64,000 nucleotides of DNA from Sulfuricurvum sp. (GTDB taxonomy: Bacteria > Campylobacterota > Campylobacteria > Campylobacterales > Sulfurimonadaceae). Shown one piece after another: positions 44,560-51,427 of the stretch. Where the stretch lies: contig NZ_JAQUHV010000001.1 of assembly GCF_028681615.1 (NCBI RefSeq), forward strand, positions 1 through 64,000, in the 5' to 3' direction. Under the pieces are notes generated by a model. That model did not search any database and was not told where the DNA came from. It worked only from the letters and a program-made list of their open reading frames with translations. Every line of letters begins with the position of its first letter. Position 1 is the first letter of the stretch. Made by a program: the position numbers and the translations under genes.

Positions 44560-46056
44560 TTAGAACAAGGTAGGAATCGAATTTTCCTCGCTTTTTTTCC
44601 CTTTGCTCGGCTGCGGTTTCGTTTCTCCGAAAAATGTGAGCTCGTTTTCACGTAAAATTCGGATCACATTCGTAGTACCCGGTGTTCCGATCGGATATCC
44701 CGCCGTAAAGACATAAGTGTTCTTTTTGTTCAGGATATTGCGAGAAAGCCCGCTGTGGATAATATCACTCAACATCTCTTCCAAACGCCCTTTTTTAGTT
44801 ATATAGGCAGGAACTACCCCCCAAACTATTGTCAGAAGTCGAGCCACACGTTCTTCATGCATTGCAGCATATATCGTCATTTTTGGACGGTACCGGGAGA
44901 GTTTTTTTGCAGACGCACCCGAGGTTGTCATTGCAATGATCCCCTCCGCATCGAGTGAGTCGCCTAAACGCACTGCGGATTCATTGACCACATCCATCTG
45001 ATCGTCATATCCGAAATCAAACTTGCCGAAAGGATAAATCTCCTCAATAGCCTGAATCGTATTTACCATTGTCTCAACGACCAAAACCGGGTTATGTCCG
45101 ACCGAACTCTCTTCAGAGAGCATTACGGCATCCGTACCGTCAAGCACCGCATTCGCTACGTCACTAATTTCGGCACGGGTTGCAGACTCTTTTTCCGTCA
45201 TCGACAGCAACATCTGTGTTGCGGTAATAACCGGTTTGGAATGTTCATTTGCTTTATCGATTAGCATCTTTTGAATGGTCGGTACCCGGTAATACGGGAC
45301 TTCAATTCCCAAATCCCCTCTGGCCACCATTATCCCGTCCGAACTACGTAAAATTTCATCAATATTTTCAACTGCATCAAATTTTTCTATCTTCGCAAAC
45401 AACTGTACCTCTCCGCCATAGGAGCGAACCACTTCACGTGCATTGATCATATCCTGAGCATTTTGAACAAAGGATATCGCCATAAAATCGACCTTATTCG
45501 CCACACCCCACTCTATATCCGTTTTATCTTTTTCGGTCAAAATATCGATACCCAAACGGGTATTAGGAAAATTGACCCCTTTGTTTGACGAGAGCTTTCC
45601 TTTGTTTTCGACTGTCGCCCGGACATAAAGATCACAAATTTCATCGATACGGGCTCGAATAGTACCGTCGTATAAATACATTATTTCCCCGATATTCAAC
45701 TTCTGTAAAATATCTTTTTTATTGATTGAAAGCTTATAGTGTTTTTCTTCCACCTTTAGTCCAACACATGTTTCAAAATAAAAATCGAGACGATCTCCGC
45801 TTTCGAGATAAAAGTCTTCTTTAAGCTCTCCGATACGTATTTTCGGACCTGAGATATCTTGTAATACTCCGACCAGCAATCCTGTATCACGCATAGCCTG
45901 ACGGATATTGGATAAAACTTGTGAATGATATTCATGCGTTCCATGTGAAAAATTAAGTCGGAATACATTGACTCCGGCTTTGATAAGTGCAGTCAGTATT
46001 TCAACCTTATCCGATGCCGGACCAACAGTTGCTACTATTTTTGTTCGTTTTTGCAT
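44560..46056 (-). CDS. pyk: pyruvate kinase
   Basis: 498 residues. It converts phosphoenolpyruvate and ADP to pyruvate and ATP. Landmarks are KRTKIVATVGPASD, FRLNFSHGTHEYH, GVLQDISGPKIRIGE, VDFMAISFVQNAQD, DGIMVARGDLGIEVP and TATQMLLSMTEKESATRAE. The C-terminal tail after residue 470 (FGETKPQPSKGKKSEE) is an extra charged extension. In an autotroph using the reductive TCA cycle its flux must be controlled; an inverted repeat sits just before the gene (46081-46100). Confidence 0.95.
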   Translation of the reverse strand: MQKRTKIVATVGPASDKVEILTALIKAGVNVFRLNFSHGTHEYHSQVLSNIRQAMRDTGLLVGVLQDISGPKIRIGELKEDFYLESGDRLDFYFETCVGLKVEEKHYKLSINKKDILQKLNIGEIMYLYDGTIRARIDEICDLYVRATVENKGKLSSNKGVNFPNTRLGIDILTEKDKTDIEWGVANKVDFMAISFVQNAQDMINAREVVRSYGGEVQLFAKIEKFDAVENIDEILRSSDGIMVARGDLGIEVPYYRVPTIQKMLIDKANEHSKPVITATQMLLSMTEKESATRAEISDVANAVLDGTDAVMLSEESSVGHNPVLVVETMVNTIQAIEEIYPFGKFDFGYDDQMDVVNESAVRLGDSLDAEGIIAMTTSGASAKKLSRYRPKMTIYAAMHEERVARLLTIVWGVVPAYITKKGRLEEMLSDIIHSGLSRNILNKKNTYVFTAGYPIGTPGTTNVIRILRENELTFFGETKPQPSKGKKSEENSIPTLF

Positions 46057-46080
46057 AAGAATTGCCTGCCTTAAATTTTC

Positions 46081-46100
46081 GGAAATGGTAACACATTTCC
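46081..46100. promoter_or_regulatory. inverted repeat upstream of pyk
   Basis: GGAAATG / CATTTCC, seven perfect pairs with a six-base gap, 25 bases before the pyk start codon, about where a promoter would be. It could be an operator or a leader hairpin. Confidence 0.4.
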
Positions 46101-46190
46101 ATACTGTTCTTGGAAACGATGTCGTTAAGTTTTGAGCAATCTCAGCTAATTTAGACTACAATAAGATATATAAGTGATAGGAATGCAATA

Positions 46191-46844
46191 ATGAACCAAA
46201 GAGCAATTGATACCGATATTGTATTGATCGATATTATTGACTTTTCGCGTCTATCGATGAATGAGCAGCTTGAAATCATCTCCTATCTCTCACTGACCTA
46301 TAAAAAAATGATCCAAAAGATGGTCAAAAGTTCCGGTATCCCCATGGAAAAAATGCTGCAGGGAATTATCCCGACCGGAGATGGGTTTTATTGTATATTG
46401 CATCCAAATCTAAAAGGATTCGGTCCTATTTTAGGGCTTTCATTTATCCATTTTTCCGATTTAATCGCAAAAGAATACCCTTATTTCCGCGGGATTCGTG
46501 TTGCGGTTCACACAGGAAAAGTACATCGCTTCGAGGATATCTTAGGACACGAAAATTTTGTCGGTGACGGACTAAACGAATGCGCCCGTTATATTGAAAT
46601 CAAAAATCTTATTATCAGTACGGTTATTATTTCAGATCGCGCATATGAAGTGTTACAGGATTTTTTACACTTACATGAAGATTTTCATGCCCTTTTGGAG
46701 AAATGTGAATTTCGCCACAGTTCTTTGCATACTTTCCAAGATAAACACAACTTTACCCGCAACGGATATCTGATATGGATGCGCAAAGGTGGAATCATCC
46801 CTCCGCCAAAACCTGACTGGAGTATCCCTTCAAAAAAACGATAA
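46191..46844 (+). CDS. class III nucleotidyl cyclase-like protein
   Basis: 217 residues, soluble, essentially one cyclase homology domain. Visible motifs: VLIDIIDFSRLS (10-22), with Asp14 as first metal ligand; IIPTGDGFYCIL (59-70), with Asp64 as second; IRVAVHTGKVHRFED; and FVGDGLNECARYIE, with Asn129 and Arg133 in the transition-state positions. The lysine that selects adenine in many adenylate cyclases is not at its usual place before GDG, so substrate choice is unclear. It stands alone, without sensor or transmembrane part, upstream of the coiled-coil gene. A TACAAT lies at 46157-46162. It is divergent from pyk. Assignment rests on motif reading by eye. Confidence 0.75.
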   Translation: MNQRAIDTDIVLIDIIDFSRLSMNEQLEIISYLSLTYKKMIQKMVKSSGIPMEKMLQGIIPTGDGFYCILHPNLKGFGPILGLSFIHFSDLIAKEYPYFRGIRVAVHTGKVHRFEDILGHENFVGDGLNECARYIEIKNLIISTVIISDRAYEVLQDFLHLHEDFHALLEKCEFRHSSLHTFQDKHNFTRNGYLIWMRKGGIIPPPKPDWSIPSKKR

Positions 46845-46902
46845 TCGGGGTCATTGCAATTTTTTGCTAAGATAATAGAGATAAATCCCAAAAGGAGGAT
46901 AT

Positions 46903-47562
46903 GTGCGTTTTACCGTTGATGAATATGCAAAGACATTTAAAATGTCAAAAGAGATGATCCAAAATAAACTCCGGACCAAACGGCTTAACTATATCATAGA
47001 GGGGGGAGTGACCTATATCATAGTCCCACGAAGTTCTTTAGATGATGCCAAGCGTCAAGAAATTGCACAAAGCACTAAACCTACATCCTCCGTACCTGCC
47101 CCTCAAAAAACAACGGTAGGGATGATTATTGCCCTCTATCAAAAAGAAAATCAGCAGCTAAAGCTTAAAATCAAAGAACTTGAAACTAAAATAGACCGCC
47201 TTGTCAATGATAAAGAGCAAATGCTCATTGCCGAACGCGAGCGGATTGAAGAGATTTATACCGCCAAAGATGAGCAATTGAAAAATCTTTTGGAAGTCAT
47301 TAATACAAAACTGCTCCTTTCGCAAGGAAACAGTGTTCATGATGTCGACATAACAGCGACACCCCCAGTCGCACCGTCCCTGCCGAACGGGGTAATAGAA
47401 CTTAAACGCTACCTCAAATTTATCGGCATGGGTTCAGATGAACGGAAATCGGTTAAACGACGCTTTGAGCTGGCCTATGGAAGTGATATACGCATTATCC
47501 AAAAAGAGGGAGAATTTTACGTCGACCTCTCTAAATACGACTACACGGATTTTCTCTCTTAA
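46903..47562 (+). CDS. coiled-coil protein with N-terminal helix-turn-helix-like domain
   Basis: 219 residues from a GTG start with a very strong AAAAGGAGGA site. The N-terminal 55 residues (VDEYAKTFKMSKEMIQNKLRTKRLNYI) look like an excisionase/MerR-like helix-turn-helix that reads a small site. A long coiled coil (about 75-150, KENQQLKLKIKELETKIDRL) follows, then a conserved-looking C-terminal domain (165-219, VIELKRYLKFIGMGSDERKS). I recognise it as a type common in Campylobacterota but cannot give a function. Candidates are a nucleoid or DNA-segregation factor or a transcription regulator. It ends in a hairpin overlapping the stop codon. Confidence 0.75.
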   Translation: MRFTVDEYAKTFKMSKEMIQNKLRTKRLNYIIEGGVTYIIVPRSSLDDAKRQEIAQSTKPTSSVPAPQKTTVGMIIALYQKENQQLKLKIKELETKIDRLVNDKEQMLIAERERIEEIYTAKDEQLKNLLEVINTKLLLSQGNSVHDVDITATPPVAPSLPNGVIELKRYLKFIGMGSDERKSVKRRFELAYGSDIRIIQKEGEFYVDLSKYDYTDFLS

Positions 47563-47579
47563 GGGGAATTCCCCCTTTT
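47561..47579 (+). terminator. hairpin overlapping the stop codon of the coiled-coil gene
   Basis: AAGGGGAATTCCCC followed by CTTTTACCCC and TTTTACCCC-like repeats. A short perfect stem with a T-run, starting on the last stop-codon base, is a good intrinsic terminator. Confidence 0.65.
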
Positions 47580-47877
47580 ACCCCTTTTACCCCTTTTTCT
47601 ATCATTCACTTTCCTCTTTTTCTCTAAATTTTTAACACCCAACCCGTTTCAAATCGTTAAATCCGCTTCTTTCGTCCATTTCTTGATCTATTTTTGAAAA
47701 TTAACATACGATTTTCCGTATATTTTATCCATTATATTAGTATTTAAAGTTGGTATAGATCATGCTTTGTAATTAAGTGCGTATATATACTACGTTATTT
47801 ATGTATATATATGTATTTTTAATTATATTTTATACGTTTTAATGTTTATTTTAAGAAAAGCATATTACAATGGAGCA
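47580..47877. other. AT-rich intergenic region before the XRE gene
   Basis: About 300 bases without a gene. From about 47690 it is markedly A/T-rich compared with its surroundings, with TATATA-type runs (GTATATATAC at 47780, TATATATATG near 47805) and an inverted repeat ATACG / CGTAT (47706-47721). No DnaA-box cluster was seen. It likely carries the promoter and operators of the XRE regulator. Confidence 0.5.
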
Positions 47878-48123
47878 ATGGAAATGAGTGATCTTTTTAA
47901 TCTTCTTCACAATGCCATTGAGGCACAACACAACGGTAAGAAGATTTCTCAAAAAGAGATGGCAAGCAAACTGGGAATTTCCATGCGAACCTATCAGGAT
48001 TGGAGACTTGGAAATGCCAAGCCTCAAGCTGCTAAAGCGGTACTTGATATGTTAGGGATGCTTGAAGATGATGAAATAATTCGGGTAGTGCGAAAAATTA
48101 ATAAGTTAGGGGATAAATCATGA
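47878..48123 (+). CDS. small XRE-family DNA-binding protein
   Basis: 81 residues from ATG 47878, which has GGAG three bases ahead; a second in-frame ATG at 47884 is better spaced, and upstream in-frame codons have no ribosome site. A Cro/C1-type helix-turn-helix is clear: ISQKEMASKLGISMRTYQDW then RLGNAKPQAAKAVLDML. The remainder is a short acidic/basic helix. It overlaps the next small gene by four bases. Its position behind an AT-rich stretch suggests it may repress its own promoter. It could be the DNA-binding half of a two-gene module such as an antitoxin, but the partner is not recognisable. Confidence 0.8.
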   Translation: MEMSDLFNLLHNAIEAQHNGKKISQKEMASKLGISMRTYQDWRLGNAKPQAAKAVLDMLGMLEDDEIIRVVRKINKLGDKS

Positions 48124-48365
48124 GCAGTTTAAGTGAACAAGAACGCATCGGTTTGGAAGAGGTTTTTTTATCGATCTCTTCTTCTCAAAACTTTATGAAG
48201 AAATGGTCAATTTGGGGTAAAAACTTCAGTGAGCATTTCGATGCCAAAAAGTTTACTTCACCGCTTTTATTGACCCATAATTCCAGAAGATGGCTAAAAA
48301 TCAGTCTAAAAAACCACAAAATCACAAAACTATTCAACAAAATGCAAAAAAGAAGAAAAATTTAA
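48120..48365 (+). CDS. small unknown protein coupled to the XRE gene
   Basis: 81 residues, start in an ATGA overlap with the XRE gene. N-terminal half acidic and helical (SEQERIGLEEVFLSISSSQN), C-terminal half strongly basic (HNSRRWLKISLKNHKITKLF, then NKMQKRRKI). No known domain, signal peptide or cysteine. A toxin partner of an XRE antitoxin, or a nucleic-acid-binding accessory protein, would fit the arrangement, but neither is supported by motif. Confidence 0.65.
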   Translation: MSSLSEQERIGLEEVFLSISSSQNFMKKWSIWGKNFSEHFDAKKFTSPLLLTHNSRRWLKISLKNHKITKLFNKMQKRRKI

Positions 48366-48395
48366 GGTAAGAGATATTAAAGTATTCGCGGCTAA

Positions 48396-48441
48396 AACAC
48401 TTATACCTTCTATACTCCGATGTATGGGAGGTTCAAGTGTT
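48396..48441 (+). promoter_or_regulatory. long leader hairpin upstream of the HU gene
   Basis: A nested stem of about 18 pairs: outer AACACTT / AAGTGTT, inner ACCTTCTATAC / GTATGGGAGGT (two G-T pairs), loop TCCGAT. It ends 29 bases before the HU start codon, and the flanks both read ATTCGC. It has no T-run, so it is more likely a leader element or small RNA than a terminator. Confidence 0.6.
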
Positions 48442-48470
48442 ATTCGCATATCTAAGATCAAGGGCAATAA

Positions 48471-48755
48471 ATGAATAAAGCACAATTCGTAGAGTTGGTT
48501 CAAAAAAGCGGCGGTTATAAAACAAAAGTTGAAGCTGAAACAGCTATTAAGGCTTTCACGGAAGCTGTAACCGCAGCTCTTGTTGCGAAAGAAGAAGTCT
48601 CATTGGTAGGATTTGGAAGTTTTGCATCTTCTCTTCAAAAAGGGAAAAGCGGTAAAGTTCCTGGAACAACTAAAACATACAGCACTGCTGACAAAATGGT
48701 TCCTAAATTTAAACCGGGCAAAAGTCTTAAAGACAGCGTTGCTGCCGGAAAATAA
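48471..48755 (+). CDS. hup: HU-type nucleoid DNA-binding protein
   Basis: 94 residues, HU length. MNKAQFVELVQKSGGYKTKVEA opens the helical dimer part, VSLVGFGSF is the hallmark strand, and the DNA-contacting arm follows, with PGTTKTYSTADKMVPKFKPG in place of the usual RNP sequence. The arm lacks the classical RNPxT motif at its tip; it reads KSGKVPGTTKTYS. It should coat and bend DNA. A 46-base leader hairpin and a downstream hairpin (48767-48784) frame it. Confidence 0.92.
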   Translation: MNKAQFVELVQKSGGYKTKVEAETAIKAFTEAVTAALVAKEEVSLVGFGSFASSLQKGKSGKVPGTTKTYSTADKMVPKFKPGKSLKDSVAAGK

Positions 48756-48766
48756 TTTTCTCTTTC

Positions 48767-48784
48767 TCTTCCGGGGGTTCCCCT
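48767..48784 (+). terminator. terminator after the HU gene
   Basis: CCGGGGG / CCCTCGG with a three-base loop, twelve bases after the stop codon, followed by TACTTCTCTTCC. Confidence 0.55.
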
Positions 48785-48839
48785 CGGTACTTCTCTTCCC
48801 TATAAATAACCTGTTAGCACTGTATCATTTAAATTTAGT

Positions 48840-48845
48840 TATAAT
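48840..48845 (+). promoter_or_regulatory. -10 element of the helicase-like gene
   Basis: TATAAT about 55 bases ahead of the ATG; the ribosome site is AGGAG. Confidence 0.45.
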
Positions 48846-48900
48846 TTTTAGTACAATTGCGTATATACCCTCTAACAAATGCCGGTAGGAGAAGCTTTAA

Positions 48901-50337
48901 ATGTTTATATCATTTTTAAATCGCTTTATCTCCAAAAAATCTCAAACGATTGCTACGGTGGAAGAAAGTAACGCCGAATCTGTCACATTATTTCAATCCA
49001 TCGCCGATAAAGCGAATGGTGCCTTTTTCGAACATTTTAAACTGTATCATCAAAATACAGTCACCCCAATTGATTTACTCATCTTTCTTCCTGAGAGGGG
49101 GGTTTATTTCGGAGAAAAAATTTTATGGACTGTCGACGAGTTAAAAGGGGCACAAATCGAACGTTCATCCAAACGAAGCAATAAAAGTTCTACAACCCAA
49201 TTAGAAAACACAGAACGGAAAATTCATCAGAAGCTGAATGACGTATTATCTTTTGACTCAACGCCCATAGAGCGTTTTTTTTGGATGCCTTATCTTTCTG
49301 AGGATGATTTTGATTCACTGGATTCATCTTTCCATGAACTGCTCCCTAAAGGGCGTCTACTCTTTAAAAATGAATCCAAAGACTCTATTGAAGAAAAATT
49401 GAAATCTCTTGCCCCTTCTCAGACTGAACCATTTTCATTGATAAAAGTCATTGGCTCACTCACGTCCCACACATTGCTCCTACCAACAGAAGCAAATTCT
49501 TTCGGTTCTTTAATTTCAGAAGAACAAATCCAATTTTTGAACACCCCCATCAATAATAGTATCAATCTGTTAAGCGGTGATTACGGAAGCGGGAAAAGTA
49601 CTGTCTTGTTGCGTAAAGCATTGTTGATGTTGCTTGATGACCCTACACAAAAGATTATGATTATTACACCGACAAAACTGGGAGGAGAGCTTCTGCGGGA
49701 TGAACTGATCGAATTAATCGATTATGCTGCGGTAAGCGTCGACATTGCTTCTCTCTCTTTTTATACGCCGGCTCAAAAGGATTCTTCTGACTATAAGAAA
49801 AGCTTTCAAGAATCAACGGCCATACTCTGTGATGATACCGATCATATGGAACCCGATTTTATTGAAACACTTAAAAAACAAAAATCAAGCCGGTATTTAG
49901 TGCTCTGTTCTGTTTCAGATTTGCCGACATCCACAAGCAGTGCCAAATTGATTAATCACTACCGATATAATGCACGGCATCATCTCATCCAATGCACCGG
50001 TCAAGCGCTGCTTACAACGCTTCTCAACAGTATACGCCAGCGAATGGAAACAGCATCTTTGTCGCATGTTTTAATCGTCCTCCCTGATTTTGAAGCAGCG
50101 AAAGAATATAAAAAAGTCATTGACGACTCTTTAGATATTTCCTGCCAAATTTTAACTCCCTCATTTAGTTTACAATACAGAAATCTGGATGATCTGATCC
50201 TCACTACGCCTGAATGTCTCAGCGGAATATCCGTTCCTCATTTATATCTTATATCCCTGCACGAGAATAACGATTATCCTTTTATACTAAGCCGTGCATC
50301 AGAAACCGCAACTATAATCTCATTACAGAATTCTTAG
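48901..50337 (+). CDS. P-loop protein resembling a degenerate superfamily I helicase with an N-terminal NERD-like domain
   Basis: 478 residues. The N-terminal part (about 25-130, IDLLIFLPERGVYFGEKILW) has the pattern of a NERD nuclease-related domain, with an acidic/basic region after it. A P-loop domain follows: Walker A GDYGSGKSTVLLRKA (226-240), ITPTKLGGELLRDEL as motif Ia-like, and Walker B ILCDDTDHMEP (308-318). The second helicase lobe is short and lacks a recognisable arginine-finger motif VI. It is about half the size of active UvrD-type helicases. It may bind nucleic acid and ATP without unwinding. It sits 15 bases before msrB. Function is unknown. Confidence 0.7.
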   Translation: MFISFLNRFISKKSQTIATVEESNAESVTLFQSIADKANGAFFEHFKLYHQNTVTPIDLLIFLPERGVYFGEKILWTVDELKGAQIERSSKRSNKSSTTQLENTERKIHQKLNDVLSFDSTPIERFFWMPYLSEDDFDSLDSSFHELLPKGRLLFKNESKDSIEEKLKSLAPSQTEPFSLIKVIGSLTSHTLLLPTEANSFGSLISEEQIQFLNTPINNSINLLSGDYGSGKSTVLLRKALLMLLDDPTQKIMIITPTKLGGELLRDELIELIDYAAVSVDIASLSFYTPAQKDSSDYKKSFQESTAILCDDTDHMEPDFIETLKKQKSSRYLVLCSVSDLPTSTSSAKLINHYRYNARHHLIQCTGQALLTTLLNSIRQRMETASLSHVLIVLPDFEAAKEYKKVIDDSLDISCQILTPSFSLQYRNLDDLILTTPECLSGISVPHLYLISLHENNDYPFILSRASETATIISLQNS

Positions 50338-50352
50338 TTATAGAGGCTTGCA

Positions 50353-50757
50353 ATGAACAAAGTGATCAAAACCGACCAAGAGTGGCAATCACTCCTATCA
50401 CCCGAAGCGTATCATGTTGCACGCCAACACGGAACCGAAAGGGCATTCAGCGGCGAATATGCCGATTTTAAAGGGAATGGAATCTATAAATGTGTCTGCT
50501 GCGGCACACCATTATTTGATTCCTCCGCTAAATTTGATTCAGGTACTGGATGGCCGAGTTTTGATCGTCCCATTTCTCCTGAAGTACTTGAAGAGAAACG
50601 GGATATATCACACGGCATGATCCGTATAGAAGTGCTTTGTGCTACCTGCGATGCCCATTTAGGGCATGTTTTTCCGGACGGTCCCGCTACAACCGGACTG
50701 CGCTATTGCATGAATTCCGTTTGCCTCACCTTTACACCACACCCACAGGAGTCTTAA
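50353..50757 (+). CDS. msrB: peptide methionine-(R)-sulfoxide reductase
   Basis: 134 residues. Zinc cysteines appear in [11 protein letters not shown] and [15 protein letters not shown]; the substrate region is [12 protein letters not shown]; and the catalytic cysteine is in [11 protein letters not shown], where the usual sequence is RYCINS. A further cysteine follows four places later. It has no leader, so it repairs oxidised methionine in the cytoplasm. The next gene starts within its stop codon (TAATG). Confidence 0.95.
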   Translation: MNKVIKTDQEWQSLLSPEAYHVARQHGTERAFSGEYADFKGNGIYKCVCCGTPLFDSSAKFDSGTGWPSFDRPISPEVLEEKRDISHGMIRIEVLCATCDAHLGHVFPDGPATTGLRYCMNSVCLTFTPHPQES

Positions 50758-51290
50758 TGCGCTTTCTTTTTGTTTTATTCGTCACCGCTGTTCTCAGCTT
50801 TGCTGCCGGTCATCCCCGCGTTTTATTGGAAACGACACAAGGAAATATAACCTTAGAATTATATGAGGATGTCGCCCCACTGGCTGTAGAAAATTTTACG
50901 ACACTTACAAAAAACGGTTATTACAACGGCCTTACGTTCCATCGAATCATCCATAATTTCATGGTACAGGGCGGTGACCCGACCGGAACCGGTGCCGGAG
51001 GAGAATCTATGTGGAAAAAGCCGTTTAAAGATGAGTTTAAGTCCGGTGTCGTTTTTGATAAAGCAGGTGTTTTGGCTATGGCCAACGCAGGACCGCGCAC
51101 CAATGGAAGCCAATTTTTCATTACAACCGCACCAACCCCATGGCTTAATGGATACCACACTATTTTCGGTCGAGTCGTAGCAGGAATGGACACTCTTGGT
51201 AAATTGAATAACGTTCAAACCAATGGCCAATACGGCGGTGACAAACCGCTTCAAACCCAAAAAATCATTAAAGCCACCCTTCTTCCTTAA
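50757..51290 (+). CDS. exported cyclophilin-type peptidyl-prolyl isomerase
   Basis: 177 residues from ATG 50757 (an upstream in-frame start inside msrB is rejected). The Sec leader [18 protein letters not shown] is followed by a cyclophilin domain: FHRIIHNFMVQGGDPTGTGA contains the catalytic Arg, followed by NGSQFFITTAPTPWLNGYHT. It assists folding in the periplasm. It overlaps msrB by one base, pairing two protein-repair functions. A GCCCGT / ACGGGC hairpin (51304-51337) closes the unit. Confidence 0.93.
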   Translation: MRFLFVLFVTAVLSFAAGHPRVLLETTQGNITLELYEDVAPLAVENFTTLTKNGYYNGLTFHRIIHNFMVQGGDPTGTGAGGESMWKKPFKDEFKSGVVFDKAGVLAMANAGPRTNGSQFFITTAPTPWLNGYHTIFGRVVAGMDTLGKLNNVQTNGQYGGDKPLQTQKIIKATLLP

Positions 51291-51303
51291 CCCCTCTTCT
51301 TCT

Positions 51304-51337
51304 GCCCGTCAAAGTCTCATCAAAGAGATAAACGGGC
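51304..51337 (+). terminator. hairpin after the cyclophilin gene
   Basis: GCCCGT / ACGGGC with an inner TCTC / GAGA stem, 14 bases after the stop codon and followed by ATAATTTCG. It precedes the Pho-box-like repeats. Confidence 0.5.
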
Positions 51338-51341
51338 ATAA

Positions 51342-51407
51342 TTTCGTAATCATTTCGTAACCATTTTGTAATGGTTTCGTAATATTATCCCGGCCCTCGT
51401 TTATAAT
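51342..51407 (+). promoter_or_regulatory. Pho-box-like repeat array and promoter of the phosphate transporter
   Basis: Four repeats of TTTCGTAA type start at 51342, 51353, 51364 (TTTTGTAA) and 51375, spaced exactly 11 bases, the helical period of PhoB-type sites. The C. jejuni PhosR box also has GTTTC units 11 apart (established knowledge). A TATAAT follows at 51402-51407, about 20 bases after the last repeat, and the PiT start codon at 51428. The spacing and the gene downstream support phosphate control. Confidence 0.75.
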
Positions 51408-51427
51408 CTTAATTTTAGGAAGTATTC

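Noticed and set aside
47690-47870. AT-rich region as replication origin
   Set aside because: No cluster of DnaA boxes and dnaA or dnaN are not next to it; A/T-richness alone is not enough.
50637-50756. Cyclophilin start inside msrB
   Set aside because: The 40 added residues are a shadow of msrB; ATG 50757 gives a clean signal peptide.
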